Assembly (NCBI GenBank): GCA_964428475.1
Contig: CAYRYO010000033.1
Location: 1-18,233 of the forward strand
Reading direction: 5' to 3'
From: JARICQ01 sp964428475
GTDB lineage: Bacteria; Bacillota; Clostridia; Tissierellales; Tissierellaceae
DNA length: 18,233 bases
The notes beneath the pieces are model-generated. The model did not search any database. It had not been told where the DNA came from and saw nothing but the letters and a program-made list of their open reading frames with translations. The position numbers were made by a program, and so were the translations under genes. This document shows positions 6,853 through 14,121 of this stretch, piece by piece. Positions within the stretch are counted from its first letter, which is position 1, and the number at the start of each line of letters is the position of its first letter.

Positions 6853-8847
6853 TTGAATACTATTGCACTGGTGGGAAATCCAAATAGTGGAAAAACCACG
6901 TTGTTTAACGCCCTTACAGGTTCTAATCAGCATGTTGGAAACTGGCCGGGCGTTACAGTCGAAAGAAAAGAAGGTACTTTTAAGTACAACGATATTGATT
7001 ATACTGTAGTGGATTTACCCGGAACTTATAGTCTAGGAGCATATTCAGAAGACGAGATAGTTGCAAGGGACTATATACTTAAAGGCAATCCAGATGTAGT
7101 TATTAATGTAGTTGATGCTACCAATATAGAAAGAAATCTTTATTTAACTACCCAATTAATGGGAATGGGTGTAAATGTTATAATCGCCCTAAATATGATG
7201 GATGAAGCAAAACAAAAACAGATAGAAATAGATATAGATAAATTAGCGACTAATCTGGGTATTCCCATCATCCCAACCATAGCTTCAAAATCTAAAGGAA
7301 TAGACGATTTAATAGAGACAGCAATAAAACTTATGAATAGCAATGTAAATTCAAATGTAAACTTTAGCTATGGAGAAGAGATTGAAAGGGAAATAAAGGA
7401 TATAGAAAAAGATCTGGAAGGCCTAGATCTTGATTATCCTAATAGGTGGATTGCAATAAAACTTCTGGAAGATGATAAGGAAATAAAAAATATAGATGAA
7501 ATCAAAGCATTGAAGTCTTTAAAGGATAGACTTTTTTTTCTTGAAGATAAAAATTCAGCATATGAGCTTGAAATCGTGGACAAAAGATATTCATTTATTG
7601 GACAAGTGCTTAGTGACTCACTAAGAAGACCTATAGATGAGATAGAAACCATAACGGATAAAATTGATAAAGTAATCACTCACAAGTATTTTGGTATACC
7701 TATATTTGCTCTTATAATGTTTACTATATTTCAACTCACTTTTACATTTGGCCAAGATCTACTTGGAGGATATATGGTGATCCTAGTTGATTTTATTGGA
7801 GATGGAGTATTAAATATCTTGACAAAATTAGGCACAGCCGAATGGATAAAGGACTTCTTTGTAAATGGTGTATTTGAAGGCGTTGGGGCAGTTCTTGAAT
7901 TTATTCCTCTTATAGCAGTACTCTACCTATTTTTGGGCATACTAGAAGATACTGGATATATGGCAAGGGCCGCATATGTAATGGATAGCCTTATGAGAGC
8001 ACTCGGACTTCAGGGAAAGACTTTTATTTCTATGATAGTTGGATTTGGATGTAATGTACCTGGTATTATGGCAACTAGAACTTTAGAGAATAAAAAAGAT
8101 AGAATGATAGCCTTGTTAATTAATCCATTTATGAGCTGTGGTGCTAGAATACCCATATACCTTATATTTATTGCAGCATTTTTCCCAAACCATGGTGGAA
8201 TAGCGCTATTTGCACTTTATTTCTTAGGTATAGTTGTTGCACTAGTTGTAGGCAAAATATTTTCAAAGACACTTTTTAAAGGAGAATCCTCTCACTTTAT
8301 AATGGAACTACCTCCTTATAGACTTCCCGCTTTTAAATATGTAGTTAGGGATATGTGGGAAAAAGTAAAGGATTTTGTAGTGAGAGCTGGGACAATTATA
8401 TTTGCAGTAGTAACATTGCTTTGGATACTTGCTAGATTGCCCCTTGGAGTTGAAGCTTATAGCCAGGCTAGTATGCTTGGAAAAATAGGTGGATTTATAG
8501 CTCCAATATTCCGTCCAGCTGGTTTTGGAACTTGGCAAGCTTCTGTAAGCCTTTTTGCTGGAATAGCTGCTAAAGAAGCAGTTGTCGCAACACTTGGAAT
8601 GGTTTATGCTGGTGTTACTGAAGGGTCTGCTCTTATAGAGGCAATTAAATTTTCCTTCACTCCTCTATCAGCAGTATCATTTTTAGTAATGACACTTTTA
8701 TACACTCCATGCGCTGCAGTAATTGCTACAGTAAAGAGAGAAACCAATTCATATAAATGGGCAATATTTATGGCAGTATATCCATTTGTTATTGGATGGG
8801 TATTTGCAGTTTTAATTTATCAAATTGGAAGTTTATTAGGATTTTAG
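6853..8847 (+). CDS. feoB: Ferrous iron permease FeoB
   Basis: Fe(II) transporter, 664 residues, with a cytosolic GTPase domain followed by a polytopic membrane domain. The G-protein motifs are all present: G1 GNPNSGKT (8-15), G3 DLPG (54-57), G4 NMMD (114-117). A helical GDP-dissociation-inhibitor-like region follows (about 170-260), then the membrane part with two Gate domains. The conserved pore cysteines appear as Cys400 (GFGCNVPG), Cys429 (FMSCGARIP) and Cys620 (LYTPCAAV). The start is TTG at 6853, supported by GGGAGG at 6840-6845 and no better ATG; the G1 motif begins at residue 8, so a later start would remove it. It is slightly shorter than the E. coli protein (773) but complete. Confidence 0.97.
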   Translation: MNTIALVGNPNSGKTTLFNALTGSNQHVGNWPGVTVERKEGTFKYNDIDYTVVDLPGTYSLGAYSEDEIVARDYILKGNPDVVINVVDATNIERNLYLTTQLMGMGVNVIIALNMMDEAKQKQIEIDIDKLATNLGIPIIPTIASKSKGIDDLIETAIKLMNSNVNSNVNFSYGEEIEREIKDIEKDLEGLDLDYPNRWIAIKLLEDDKEIKNIDEIKALKSLKDRLFFLEDKNSAYELEIVDKRYSFIGQVLSDSLRRPIDEIETITDKIDKVITHKYFGIPIFALIMFTIFQLTFTFGQDLLGGYMVILVDFIGDGVLNILTKLGTAEWIKDFFVNGVFEGVGAVLEFIPLIAVLYLFLGILEDTGYMARAAYVMDSLMRALGLQGKTFISMIVGFGCNVPGIMATRTLENKKDRMIALLINPFMSCGARIPIYLIFIAAFFPNHGGIALFALYFLGIVVALVVGKIFSKTLFKGESSHFIMELPPYRLPAFKYVVRDMWEKVKDFVVRAGTIIFAVVTLLWILARLPLGVEAYSQASMLGKIGGFIAPIFRPAGFGTWQASVSLFAGIAAKEAVVATLGMVYAGVTEGSALIEAIKFSFTPLSAVSFLVMTLLYTPCAAVIATVKRETNSYKWAIFMAVYPFVIGWVFAVLIYQIGSLLGF

Positions 8848-8862
8848 ATTAGGGGGCTTAAT

Positions 8863-9123
8863 ATGCTTAAAGATGTTTTAAAAGAAATAAGTAATTCAAG
8901 AGCACTGGATATATCAGATATTGCAAAGAAATTAAATATTACAGATGCATTGGTAAAAGAATTGATTTCTCAACTGGAAAGAATGGGCTATATCATTGAA
9001 GATATGGGATCATATACTTGTGAAAGTAAATGTAGTTCTTGCAAAATTTCAAACTGCAATACGATTCCCTTGAAAACCCTTGGTATTACAGCTAAAGGTG
9101 AGAAATTGTTAAAAAGTATCTAA
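8863..9123 (+). CDS. feoC: FeoC-like winged-helix protein with four cysteines
   Basis: 86-residue protein. The N-terminal half (about 1-50) is a winged helix-turn-helix (ALDISDIAKKLNIT, then the recognition-helix-like LVKELISQLERMGYI). The C-terminal half holds Cys53, Cys57, Cys60 and Cys65, a cluster like that of FeoC proteins reported to bind an Fe-S cluster. FeoC homologues are thought to stabilise FeoB or sense iron or oxygen; DNA binding is not established for most. It starts 15 bases after the feoB stop, with AGGGGGC upstream of the ATG, so it is the last gene of the feo operon. No clear hairpin terminator follows, only a T-rich tract at about 9125-9148. Confidence 0.85.
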   Translation: MLKDVLKEISNSRALDISDIAKKLNITDALVKELISQLERMGYIIEDMGSYTCESKCSSCKISNCNTIPLKTLGITAKGEKLLKSI

Positions 9124-9341
9124 AATTTTTAAATTTTTTTTGTTTTTTATGTTTAAAATAATATATGTGGGTATAATATATATACATACATCATTTAGTT
9201 AATATGTTTAGTAGATTATTATTATTCTAGTCTCACTAAAATAATAGCGATGATATGATGTATGATAAAACAAATAGAACTTTTGCTATTTCCAACCTAA
9301 GAGCAAGATGATTTAAAGCTAGTTAAAGCAAATAGTTATGT

Positions 9342-9551
9342 TTCAAAGCTTAGTTAGAAGTTTAAAGTATAGTATCTTTTAATTGCAAGTTGTTAANNNN
9401 NNNNNNNNNNNNNNNNNNNNNNNNNNNNNNNNNNNNNNNNNNNNNNNNNNNNNNNNNNNNNNNNNNNNNNNNNNNNNNNNNNNNNNNNNNNNNNNNTTCA
9501 AAGCTTAGTTAGAAGTTTAAAGTATAGTATCTTTTAATTGCAAGTTGTTAA
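9342..9551. repeat. Identical 55-bp sequence on both sides of an assembly gap
   Basis: Bases 9342-9396 and 9497-9551 are identical over exactly 55 positions (TTCAAAGCTTAGTTAG ... TGCAAGTTGTTAA) and are separated only by Ns. Contig ends overlapping by exactly one k-mer length are a known trait of de Bruijn-graph assembly. The likely truth is a single copy with no gap; a real repeat cannot be excluded. Confidence 0.9.
9397..9496. other. Assembly gap (100 N)
   Basis: A run of exactly 100 Ns, a conventional placeholder for a gap of unknown size. Because both flanks are the same 55 bp, the real missing sequence may be zero or negative in length. Confidence 0.95.
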
Positions 9552-9781
9552 GTGATGAAAGCGTAAAGAAGCTTTCCAATTGTAAAATTCTTTGAGTAAA
9601 TGATTTAGCTTTAGACGAATGAATTAGGATGTTTAAGCAAATCAACAAATATTTAAAACTATTGAAGATTAAGTTTTAGAGTAAGATTCAATTAGTAGTC
9701 AGGAGTGTAGTTTAGTATTGAATTTAGTGATTGAACCAAAATTATTGGGTTGGATTAGCAACAAAAAGTTCTATTTTAAAT

Positions 9782-9829
9782 AATAGGTAATTTCTTGATA
9801 ATATATAAGAAATTACCTATTTATTTTTT
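9782..9829 (+). terminator. Strong intrinsic terminator of the putative RNA
   Basis: Perfect 15-pair stem, AATAGGTAATTTCTT (9782-9796) with its complement (9807-9821), a 10-base loop, then TTTATTTTTT. It lies upstream of the pncB promoter with no protein gene ending near it, so it must close either the feo transcript or a separate RNA. Confidence 0.88.
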
Positions 9830-9843
9830 ATGAAGATTACTTG

Positions 9844-9871
9844 TTGAATTTTTCTATATATAAGTTATAAT
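9844..9871 (+). promoter_or_regulatory. Probable pncB promoter
   Basis: TTGAAT (9844-9849), a 16-base spacer and TATAAT (9866-9871). It is located between the upstream terminator and the ribosome site AGGAG (9891-9895) of pncB. TTGTTG at 9841 is an alternative -35. Confidence 0.65.
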
Positions 9872-9902
9872 GAAGTTAAATATATATAAAAGGAGACTCT
9901 AA

Positions 9903-11357
9903 ATGATCAATATTGATTGGAAAGAAAATAGAAATTTAACAATGCTTGCAGATTTTTATGAGTTTACGATGGCAAATGGATATATGGAAAATGATATGGA
10001 AAATGATATTGCTTATTTTGATATGTTTTTTAGAACAATCCCAGATGATGGTGGGTTTGCAATCATGGCAGGGGTTGAGCAACTGATTGAATACCTTAAT
10101 TCCTTGAATTTTTGCCAGGAAGACATAGATTATTTTAGAAGTAGAGGCATATTTAGTGAGAGGTTTTTGAATTACCTTAAGAATTTTAAATTTGAATGTG
10201 ATGTATGGGCTATCCCTGAAGGAACTCCAATATTCCCTCAAGAACCAATAGTAATAGTAAGGGGTCCTGTTGTACAAGCACAATTGGTCGAGACTATGGT
10301 TCTATTGACTATAAATCATCAGAGTTTAATAGCTACAAAAGCAAATAGAATAGTAAGAGCAGCTCAAGGTAGACCTATAATGGAGTTTGGTTCACGACGT
10401 GCTCAAGGATACGAAGGTGCTATACTAGGTGCAAGAGCAGCTTATATTGGTGGATGTATAGGCACTGCAAATACAATTGTAGATCGGGATTTTGACATAC
10501 CTGCCTTGGGAACTATGGCACACAGCTGGGTTCAAATGTTTCCTACTGAGCTTGAATCATTTAGAGCATATGCTAAAACCTATCCTGATAACTGTGTTTT
10601 ATTGGTAGATACATACAACACTATAAAAGAAGGACTTCCTAATGCTATAAAAATATTTGAAGAGGAAATAGTTCCACTGGGATTTAGACCTAAGGGAATT
10701 AGGATAGACAGTGGTGATATCGCATATTTGTCAAAAGAATGTAGAATAATACTTGATAAGGCAGGGTTTAGTGACTGTCCAATTATTGCCTCTAGTTCTC
10801 TAGATGAATATGTAATAAGAGATCTACTTATTCAAGGTGCAAAGGTCGATAGCTTTGGGGTTGGAGAAAGGCTTATAACCGCTAAATCTCAACCAGTATT
10901 TGGAGGAGTATATAAACTAACTACCATTGAAAGAAATGGTGAAATGATACCCACTATAAAAGTAAGTGAAAATGTAGGTAAGATAACTACCCCTTGTTTT
11001 AAGCAAGTTTATAGACTTTTTGGTAAATCTTCTAACAAGGCAATAGCAGATGTAATCACTCTTCATGATGAAGAAATAGATGATGAAAAATCATATGATA
11101 TATTCCACCCACTATATACGTGGAAAAGAAAAACGCTTACAAACTTCTATGCAAAAAAACTTTTAGTACAAATATTTAAAGATGGAGATTGCATCTATGA
11201 AAGTCCCAATGTCCATGAAATAAAAGCATACTGTAAAGAACAAATAGACCTACTCTGGGATGAAGTAAAGAGATTTGAAAAACCCCATAGATATTTTGTG
11301 GATTTATCACACAAACTCTGGACTATAAAAGATGAATTATTAAAATCACATAAATAA
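9903..11357 (+). CDS. pncB: Nicotinate phosphoribosyltransferase
   Basis: Converts nicotinate, PRPP and ATP to nicotinate mononucleotide, the salvage entry to NAD (Preiss-Handler pathway); cytoplasmic. The 484-residue length fits the Firmicute PncB type. Visible family features: the N-terminal LADFYEFTMANGYM substrate-loop signature (about 15-28), EFGSRRAQG (161-169) of the phosphoribosyl site, GTMAHSWVQMF with the His207 that is phosphorylated in the family, and RIDSGDIAYLS of the TIM-barrel PRPP site. The ATG follows AGGAG. The gene stands alone between its own promoter and a strong terminator. A small in-frame duplication, MEND-MEND, occurs at residues 28-35. Confidence 0.95.
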   Translation: MINIDWKENRNLTMLADFYEFTMANGYMENDMENDIAYFDMFFRTIPDDGGFAIMAGVEQLIEYLNSLNFCQEDIDYFRSRGIFSERFLNYLKNFKFECDVWAIPEGTPIFPQEPIVIVRGPVVQAQLVETMVLLTINHQSLIATKANRIVRAAQGRPIMEFGSRRAQGYEGAILGARAAYIGGCIGTANTIVDRDFDIPALGTMAHSWVQMFPTELESFRAYAKTYPDNCVLLVDTYNTIKEGLPNAIKIFEEEIVPLGFRPKGIRIDSGDIAYLSKECRIILDKAGFSDCPIIASSSLDEYVIRDLLIQGAKVDSFGVGERLITAKSQPVFGGVYKLTTIERNGEMIPTIKVSENVGKITTPCFKQVYRLFGKSSNKAIADVITLHDEEIDDEKSYDIFHPLYTWKRKTLTNFYAKKLLVQIFKDGDCIYESPNVHEIKAYCKEQIDLLWDEVKRFEKPHRYFVDLSHKLWTIKDELLKSHK

Positions 11358-11360
11358 AGA

Positions 11361-11399
11361 AATGCGACAGTGGATATGTTCACACTGTCGCATTTTTTT
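11361..11399. terminator. Bidirectional terminator between pncB and dapA
   Basis: Perfect 12-pair stem AATGCGACAGTG (11361-11372) with CACTGTCGCATT (11383-11394) and a 10-base loop. A T-run follows on the plus strand and a T-rich stretch on the minus strand. The plus-strand T-run overlaps the dapA stop codon, a compact arrangement for two convergent genes. Confidence 0.92.
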
Positions 11400-12273
11400 A
11401 TATTAATCCTAAATTCTTCAATTCTTCTTTTACTTCTTCATATACATAGGCTCTGGCTTCTGTAAGTGGCAACCTAACCCCTCCGACTTTTTCATTTAAT
11501 ATGTTTAGCGCTGCCTTTAATGGAATTGGATTTGTTATCATAAATAATTTTCTGAATATACCAAGTAGCCTTAAATGAATTTCCTTAGCACGACCTACAT
11601 CTCCTGATACAAAAGCATCTATCATCTCAAGGATTTCTCTTCCTACTACATGACTGCATACACTTACTATCCCATATGCACCCACAGACATTGCGGGAAG
11701 AAGCATTACATCATCACCTGAATATACTCTAAAATCACTTGGTATCCTTCTCATTGTCTCTGAAAGTTGAACCAAGTCACTATTTGCTTCTTTTAGTGCA
11801 ACTATATTCTCTATCTTAGCTAACTCCCCCACCATTTCAGGCATTAAATTGCATCCTGTTCTCCCTGGTACATTGTATAACATAATAGGTAAATCTACAT
11901 TTTCTGCTACTTCTTTGAAATGCTCATAAAGAGAATCTTGGTCGGGCTTATTGTAATATGGTACAACTACAAGCAATCCATCTACTCCTGCCCTTTTTGC
12001 ATCCTTTGCATTTTCTATAGTTGTCTTGGTACAATTTGTACCTACTCCTGCGATTACAGGTATTTTTATATTTTCCTTTATGGTTTTATATAGTTTGAAT
12101 TTCTCATCCGATGTAAGTGTAGGTGCCTCTCCTGTTGTTCCCGTAATTACAAGAGCTGTATTTCCCTCCCTTTCTAATCTCTTTGCAAGCTTTATACTAG
12201 CATGATAATTTACATCTAAGGACTCATCAAATGGTGTAATCATAGCAGTAATCATTCTTCCGAAGTCTTTCAT
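11398..12273 (-). CDS. dapA: 4-hydroxy-tetrahydrodipicolinate synthase
   Basis: Condenses pyruvate with aspartate semialdehyde, the first committed step to diaminopimelate, lysine and dipicolinate; a cytoplasmic TIM-barrel, usually tetrameric. The 291-residue length is normal. Catalytic residues are in the expected places: GTTGE (45-49) with Thr46/Thr47, Tyr133 and Arg138 in YNVPGRTG, and Schiff-base Lys161 in VALKEANSD. The ATG at 12273 has TTAGGAGTGA upstream. It is convergent with pncB and divergent from the aspartokinase gene. Because spoVFA and spoVFB lie in the same neighbourhood, its product may feed dipicolinate in sporulation as well as cell-wall synthesis. No lysine riboswitch or T-box was seen in the short leader. 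Confidence 0.96.
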   Translation of the reverse strand: MKDFGRMITAMITPFDESLDVNYHASIKLAKRLEREGNTALVITGTTGEAPTLTSDEKFKLYKTIKENIKIPVIAGVGTNCTKTTIENAKDAKRAGVDGLLVVVPYYNKPDQDSLYEHFKEVAENVDLPIMLYNVPGRTGCNLMPEMVGELAKIENIVALKEANSDLVQLSETMRRIPSDFRVYSGDDVMLLPAMSVGAYGIVSVCSHVVGREILEMIDAFVSGDVGRAKEIHLRLLGIFRKLFMITNPIPLKAALNILNEKVGGVRLPLTEARAYVYEEVKEELKNLGLI

Positions 12274-12498
12274 AGCTTCACTCCTAATTTGAATTTACAG
12301 ATATCTAATATCTATAATTAATTTTATGACTTTTATTTAGATTTATTCATCCAAACTTCTTAACCATTACTTGAATCTTGAATATTATACTATTAGCTGA
12401 TATTTTTATCTTAGAAAATTTAAAAGGAGTGAGGACATTGGCAACTTCATATTTACAGCTTATCAGTCCTCTGGTAGTTTCTAAAAGGGGGTCTCCAT

Positions 12499-13494
12499 AT
12501 GAGCTTATTCGTTCAAAAATATGGTGGAACTTCTCTTAGGGATATTCCCAGTAGAAAAAACTTAGTTAGAAACGCAAGAAAATGTGTAGAAGATGGCAAT
12601 GATTTAGTTATAGTTGTCTCTGCCATTGGAAGACATGGAGATCCATATGCAACGGATACGCTTATAAGTCAACTTGAAAATATAAATATTAAAATAGATC
12701 CCAAAAAAAAAGATCTGATCATGTCATGCGGCGAGACCATATCTTCTGCTATTATATCACATCTACTTGAAAGTGAAGGTCTTTCATCTATTCCCTTAAC
12801 TGGATATGAGGCTGGGATACTGACAGATAACAATTTTACTGAAAGTAAAATCATTGATGTAGATACATCTAGAATCTTGGAATATATTAAAAAAGGAAAG
12901 ATAGTAGTAGTTGCAGGATTTCAAGGTGCTACTATAAATAGAGAAATCACCACTCTGGGAAGGGGTGGAAGTGACACTACCGCTGTGATTCTAGGAGGAT
13001 ATTTAAATGCTACTAGAGTAGATATATTTACGGATGTACCTGGTATTGCTATAATAGATCCATCCATAGTATCTCATGCAGCTTATATTGAAAATATTTC
13101 CTATAATGATATATATGAGCTTTCTTCAAGTGGAGTAGGTGTGATCCACCCTAGAGCAGTAATTGCGGGAAAACAGTTTGATATACCCATATCAATTCGT
13201 TCAAGTTATTCCGATGAAGGCAAAACGCTTATATGGGATTATAAAAACAGTAATCCTAAAAAAATAATTGGCATTGCTTTAAAAGAAGAAGAAGAAGACA
13301 TTGGAATAATTTCCATTGTATTTCAAGATAAGTATAGAAGTTCTATGGAAAAAGACATAAAAGATTTTGTATTTGAAAACGAAAGCATCTTGAGAATATC
13401 CTATTATCCAAATAAGATCTCCATTTTTTTGGACAAAGCAAAGACAAAATCCTGTGCAAAAGACTTATATAAGTATTTTTTCCCTAATAACTAA
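12499..13494 (+). CDS. dapG: Short aspartokinase, DapG-like, with reduced regulatory domain
   Basis: Phosphorylates aspartate to start the aspartate-family pathway. The kinase domain (about 1-240) has KYGGTS (7-12), SCGE (76-79), GRGGSDTTAV (154-163), FTDVPGI (177-183) and the DapG-like stretch VIHPRAV...PISIRSSYSDEGKTLI. Total length is only 331 residues, whereas ordinary aspartokinases have about 400 with two ACT domains. Here about 75-80 residues follow the kinase domain, beginning IIGIALKEE, room for at most one diverged ACT unit. The usual DPR motif reads DPS (188-189 region). Reduced feedback control is therefore plausible but not proven. The ATG follows AAAGGGGG. It is flanked by dapA (divergent) and spoVFB (convergent), so a role in dipicolinate supply is likely. 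Confidence 0.88.
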   Translation: MSLFVQKYGGTSLRDIPSRKNLVRNARKCVEDGNDLVIVVSAIGRHGDPYATDTLISQLENINIKIDPKKKDLIMSCGETISSAIISHLLESEGLSSIPLTGYEAGILTDNNFTESKIIDVDTSRILEYIKKGKIVVVAGFQGATINREITTLGRGGSDTTAVILGGYLNATRVDIFTDVPGIAIIDPSIVSHAAYIENISYNDIYELSSSGVGVIHPRAVIAGKQFDIPISIRSSYSDEGKTLIWDYKNSNPKKIIGIALKEEEEDIGIISIVFQDKYRSSMEKDIKDFVFENESILRISYYPNKISIFLDKAKTKSCAKDLYKYFFPNN

Positions 13495-13496
13495 AT

Positions 13497-13540
13497 AAAA
13501 AAGCTATCCAAATGTCTAAGCATTTGAGATAGCTTTTTTA
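13497..13540. terminator. Bidirectional terminator between dapG and spoVFB
   Basis: A-run, GCTATC-CAAATG, a 6-base loop TCTAAG, CATTTG-A-GATAGC with a one-base bulge, then a T-run. The symmetric A-run and T-run serve both convergent genes; it starts just after the dapG stop and ends one base before the spoVFB stop. Confidence 0.9.
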
Positions 13541-14119
13541 TTATAGCAATACTGGTTGAATTTGTTCACCCTTGATTGCACTTTCAATTGTTTGTCTTAG
13601 CTTGGAAAAATCTGCTACTAATGATTTTGGTTTGGCTTTTGGATTATCTTGCCCTAGTGGTACAAAATAAATATGTTTTGTATTTATTAGAACTCCTAGA
13701 TTTTTTGCACTTGCACCTAATCCGTCATTTGTTGCTACTCCAAGCACAACTGGCTTGTTGTTTCTAAGATGGGCTTTTACCGCCATAGTAACGGGTGTAT
13801 CTGTTACTCCATTGGCAAGCTTTCCTACAGTATTGCCAGTACAAGGCACTACTACAAGTATATCTAAACCTATTTGTGGGCCTACAGGTTCTGCATCTAC
13901 TATTGTATTTATAAGATTTTTCCCTGTTATAGTTCTTAGTTTTTCCTTCCATTCATCAGAAGTTCCAAATCTCGTATCAAATGTATCTACAGCTTCAGAT
14001 ATTATAGGATATATATCCGCACCTTCTTCTGCCAATTTTTCTATCTCAGGAAAAACCTTAGAAAAGTTACACGACGACCCCGTAATTGCAAATCCTATCT
14101 TTTTATTTTTTAATGTCAT
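13541..14119 (-). CDS. spoVFB: Dipicolinate synthase subunit B
   Basis: Flavoprotein-fold subunit (dpaB) of dipicolinate synthase, which oxidises dihydrodipicolinate to dipicolinic acid in the mother cell; DPA is then loaded into the spore core. 192 residues, normal for the family. Seen: N-terminal IGFAITGSSCNF nucleotide-binding strand-loop, the DILVVVPCTGNTVGKLANGVTDTPVTMAVKAHLR core typical of flavoprotein-family DpaB, and VLGVATNDGLGASAKN. The ATG at 14119 is two bases after the spoVFA stop, and its ribosome site (GGGGGAA) lies inside the spoVFA end, so translation is probably coupled. Presence of this pair means the organism does not rely only on the EtfA-type route used by many Clostridium species. 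Confidence 0.94.
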   Translation of the reverse strand: MTLKNKKIGFAITGSSCNFSKVFPEIEKLAEEGADIYPIISEAVDTFDTRFGTSDEWKEKLRTITGKNLINTIVDAEPVGPQIGLDILVVVPCTGNTVGKLANGVTDTPVTMAVKAHLRNNKPVVLGVATNDGLGASAKNLGVLINTKHIYFVPLGQDNPKAKPKSLVADFSKLRQTIESAIKGEQIQPVLL

Positions 14120-14121
14120 CT

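Larger units (their letters stand above)
9185..9829 (+). ncRNA. Putative large structured non-coding RNA, family unknown
   Basis: The 9124-9902 stretch has no credible protein gene but shows marks of a stable plus-strand RNA. AAATAGAACTTTT (9272-9284) pairs perfectly with AAAAGTTCTATTT near 9763-9777. The same helix continues with GCTA/TAGC and TCCAACC/GGTTGGA, giving about 24 pairs that close the whole unit. A 10-pair stem precedes it (9185-9194 with 9255-9264). Inside are local stems such as GAAAGC/GCTTTC (about 9558-9577). In 9497-9780 I counted about 53 G against 22 C, the bias expected of a structured transcript. A strong terminator ends it, and TATAAT at 9172-9177 is a possible -10 with only a weak -35. 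The 100-N gap interrupts the unit, so its true length is uncertain: about 490 bases if the flanks overlap. It could instead be a long leader of pncB. Confidence 0.45.

Noticed and set aside
9124..9902. RNase P RNA, tmRNA, a tRNA or a CRISPR array in the gene-free stretch
   Set aside because: No RNase P core motif, no CCA-type or tag-coding region, no cloverleaf, and the only long direct repeat is the 55-mer at the gap, which fits an assembly effect.
12274..12498. Lysine riboswitch or T-box between dapA and dapG
   Set aside because: The 225-base divergent region is too short for both and lacks the conserved L-box and T-box segments.
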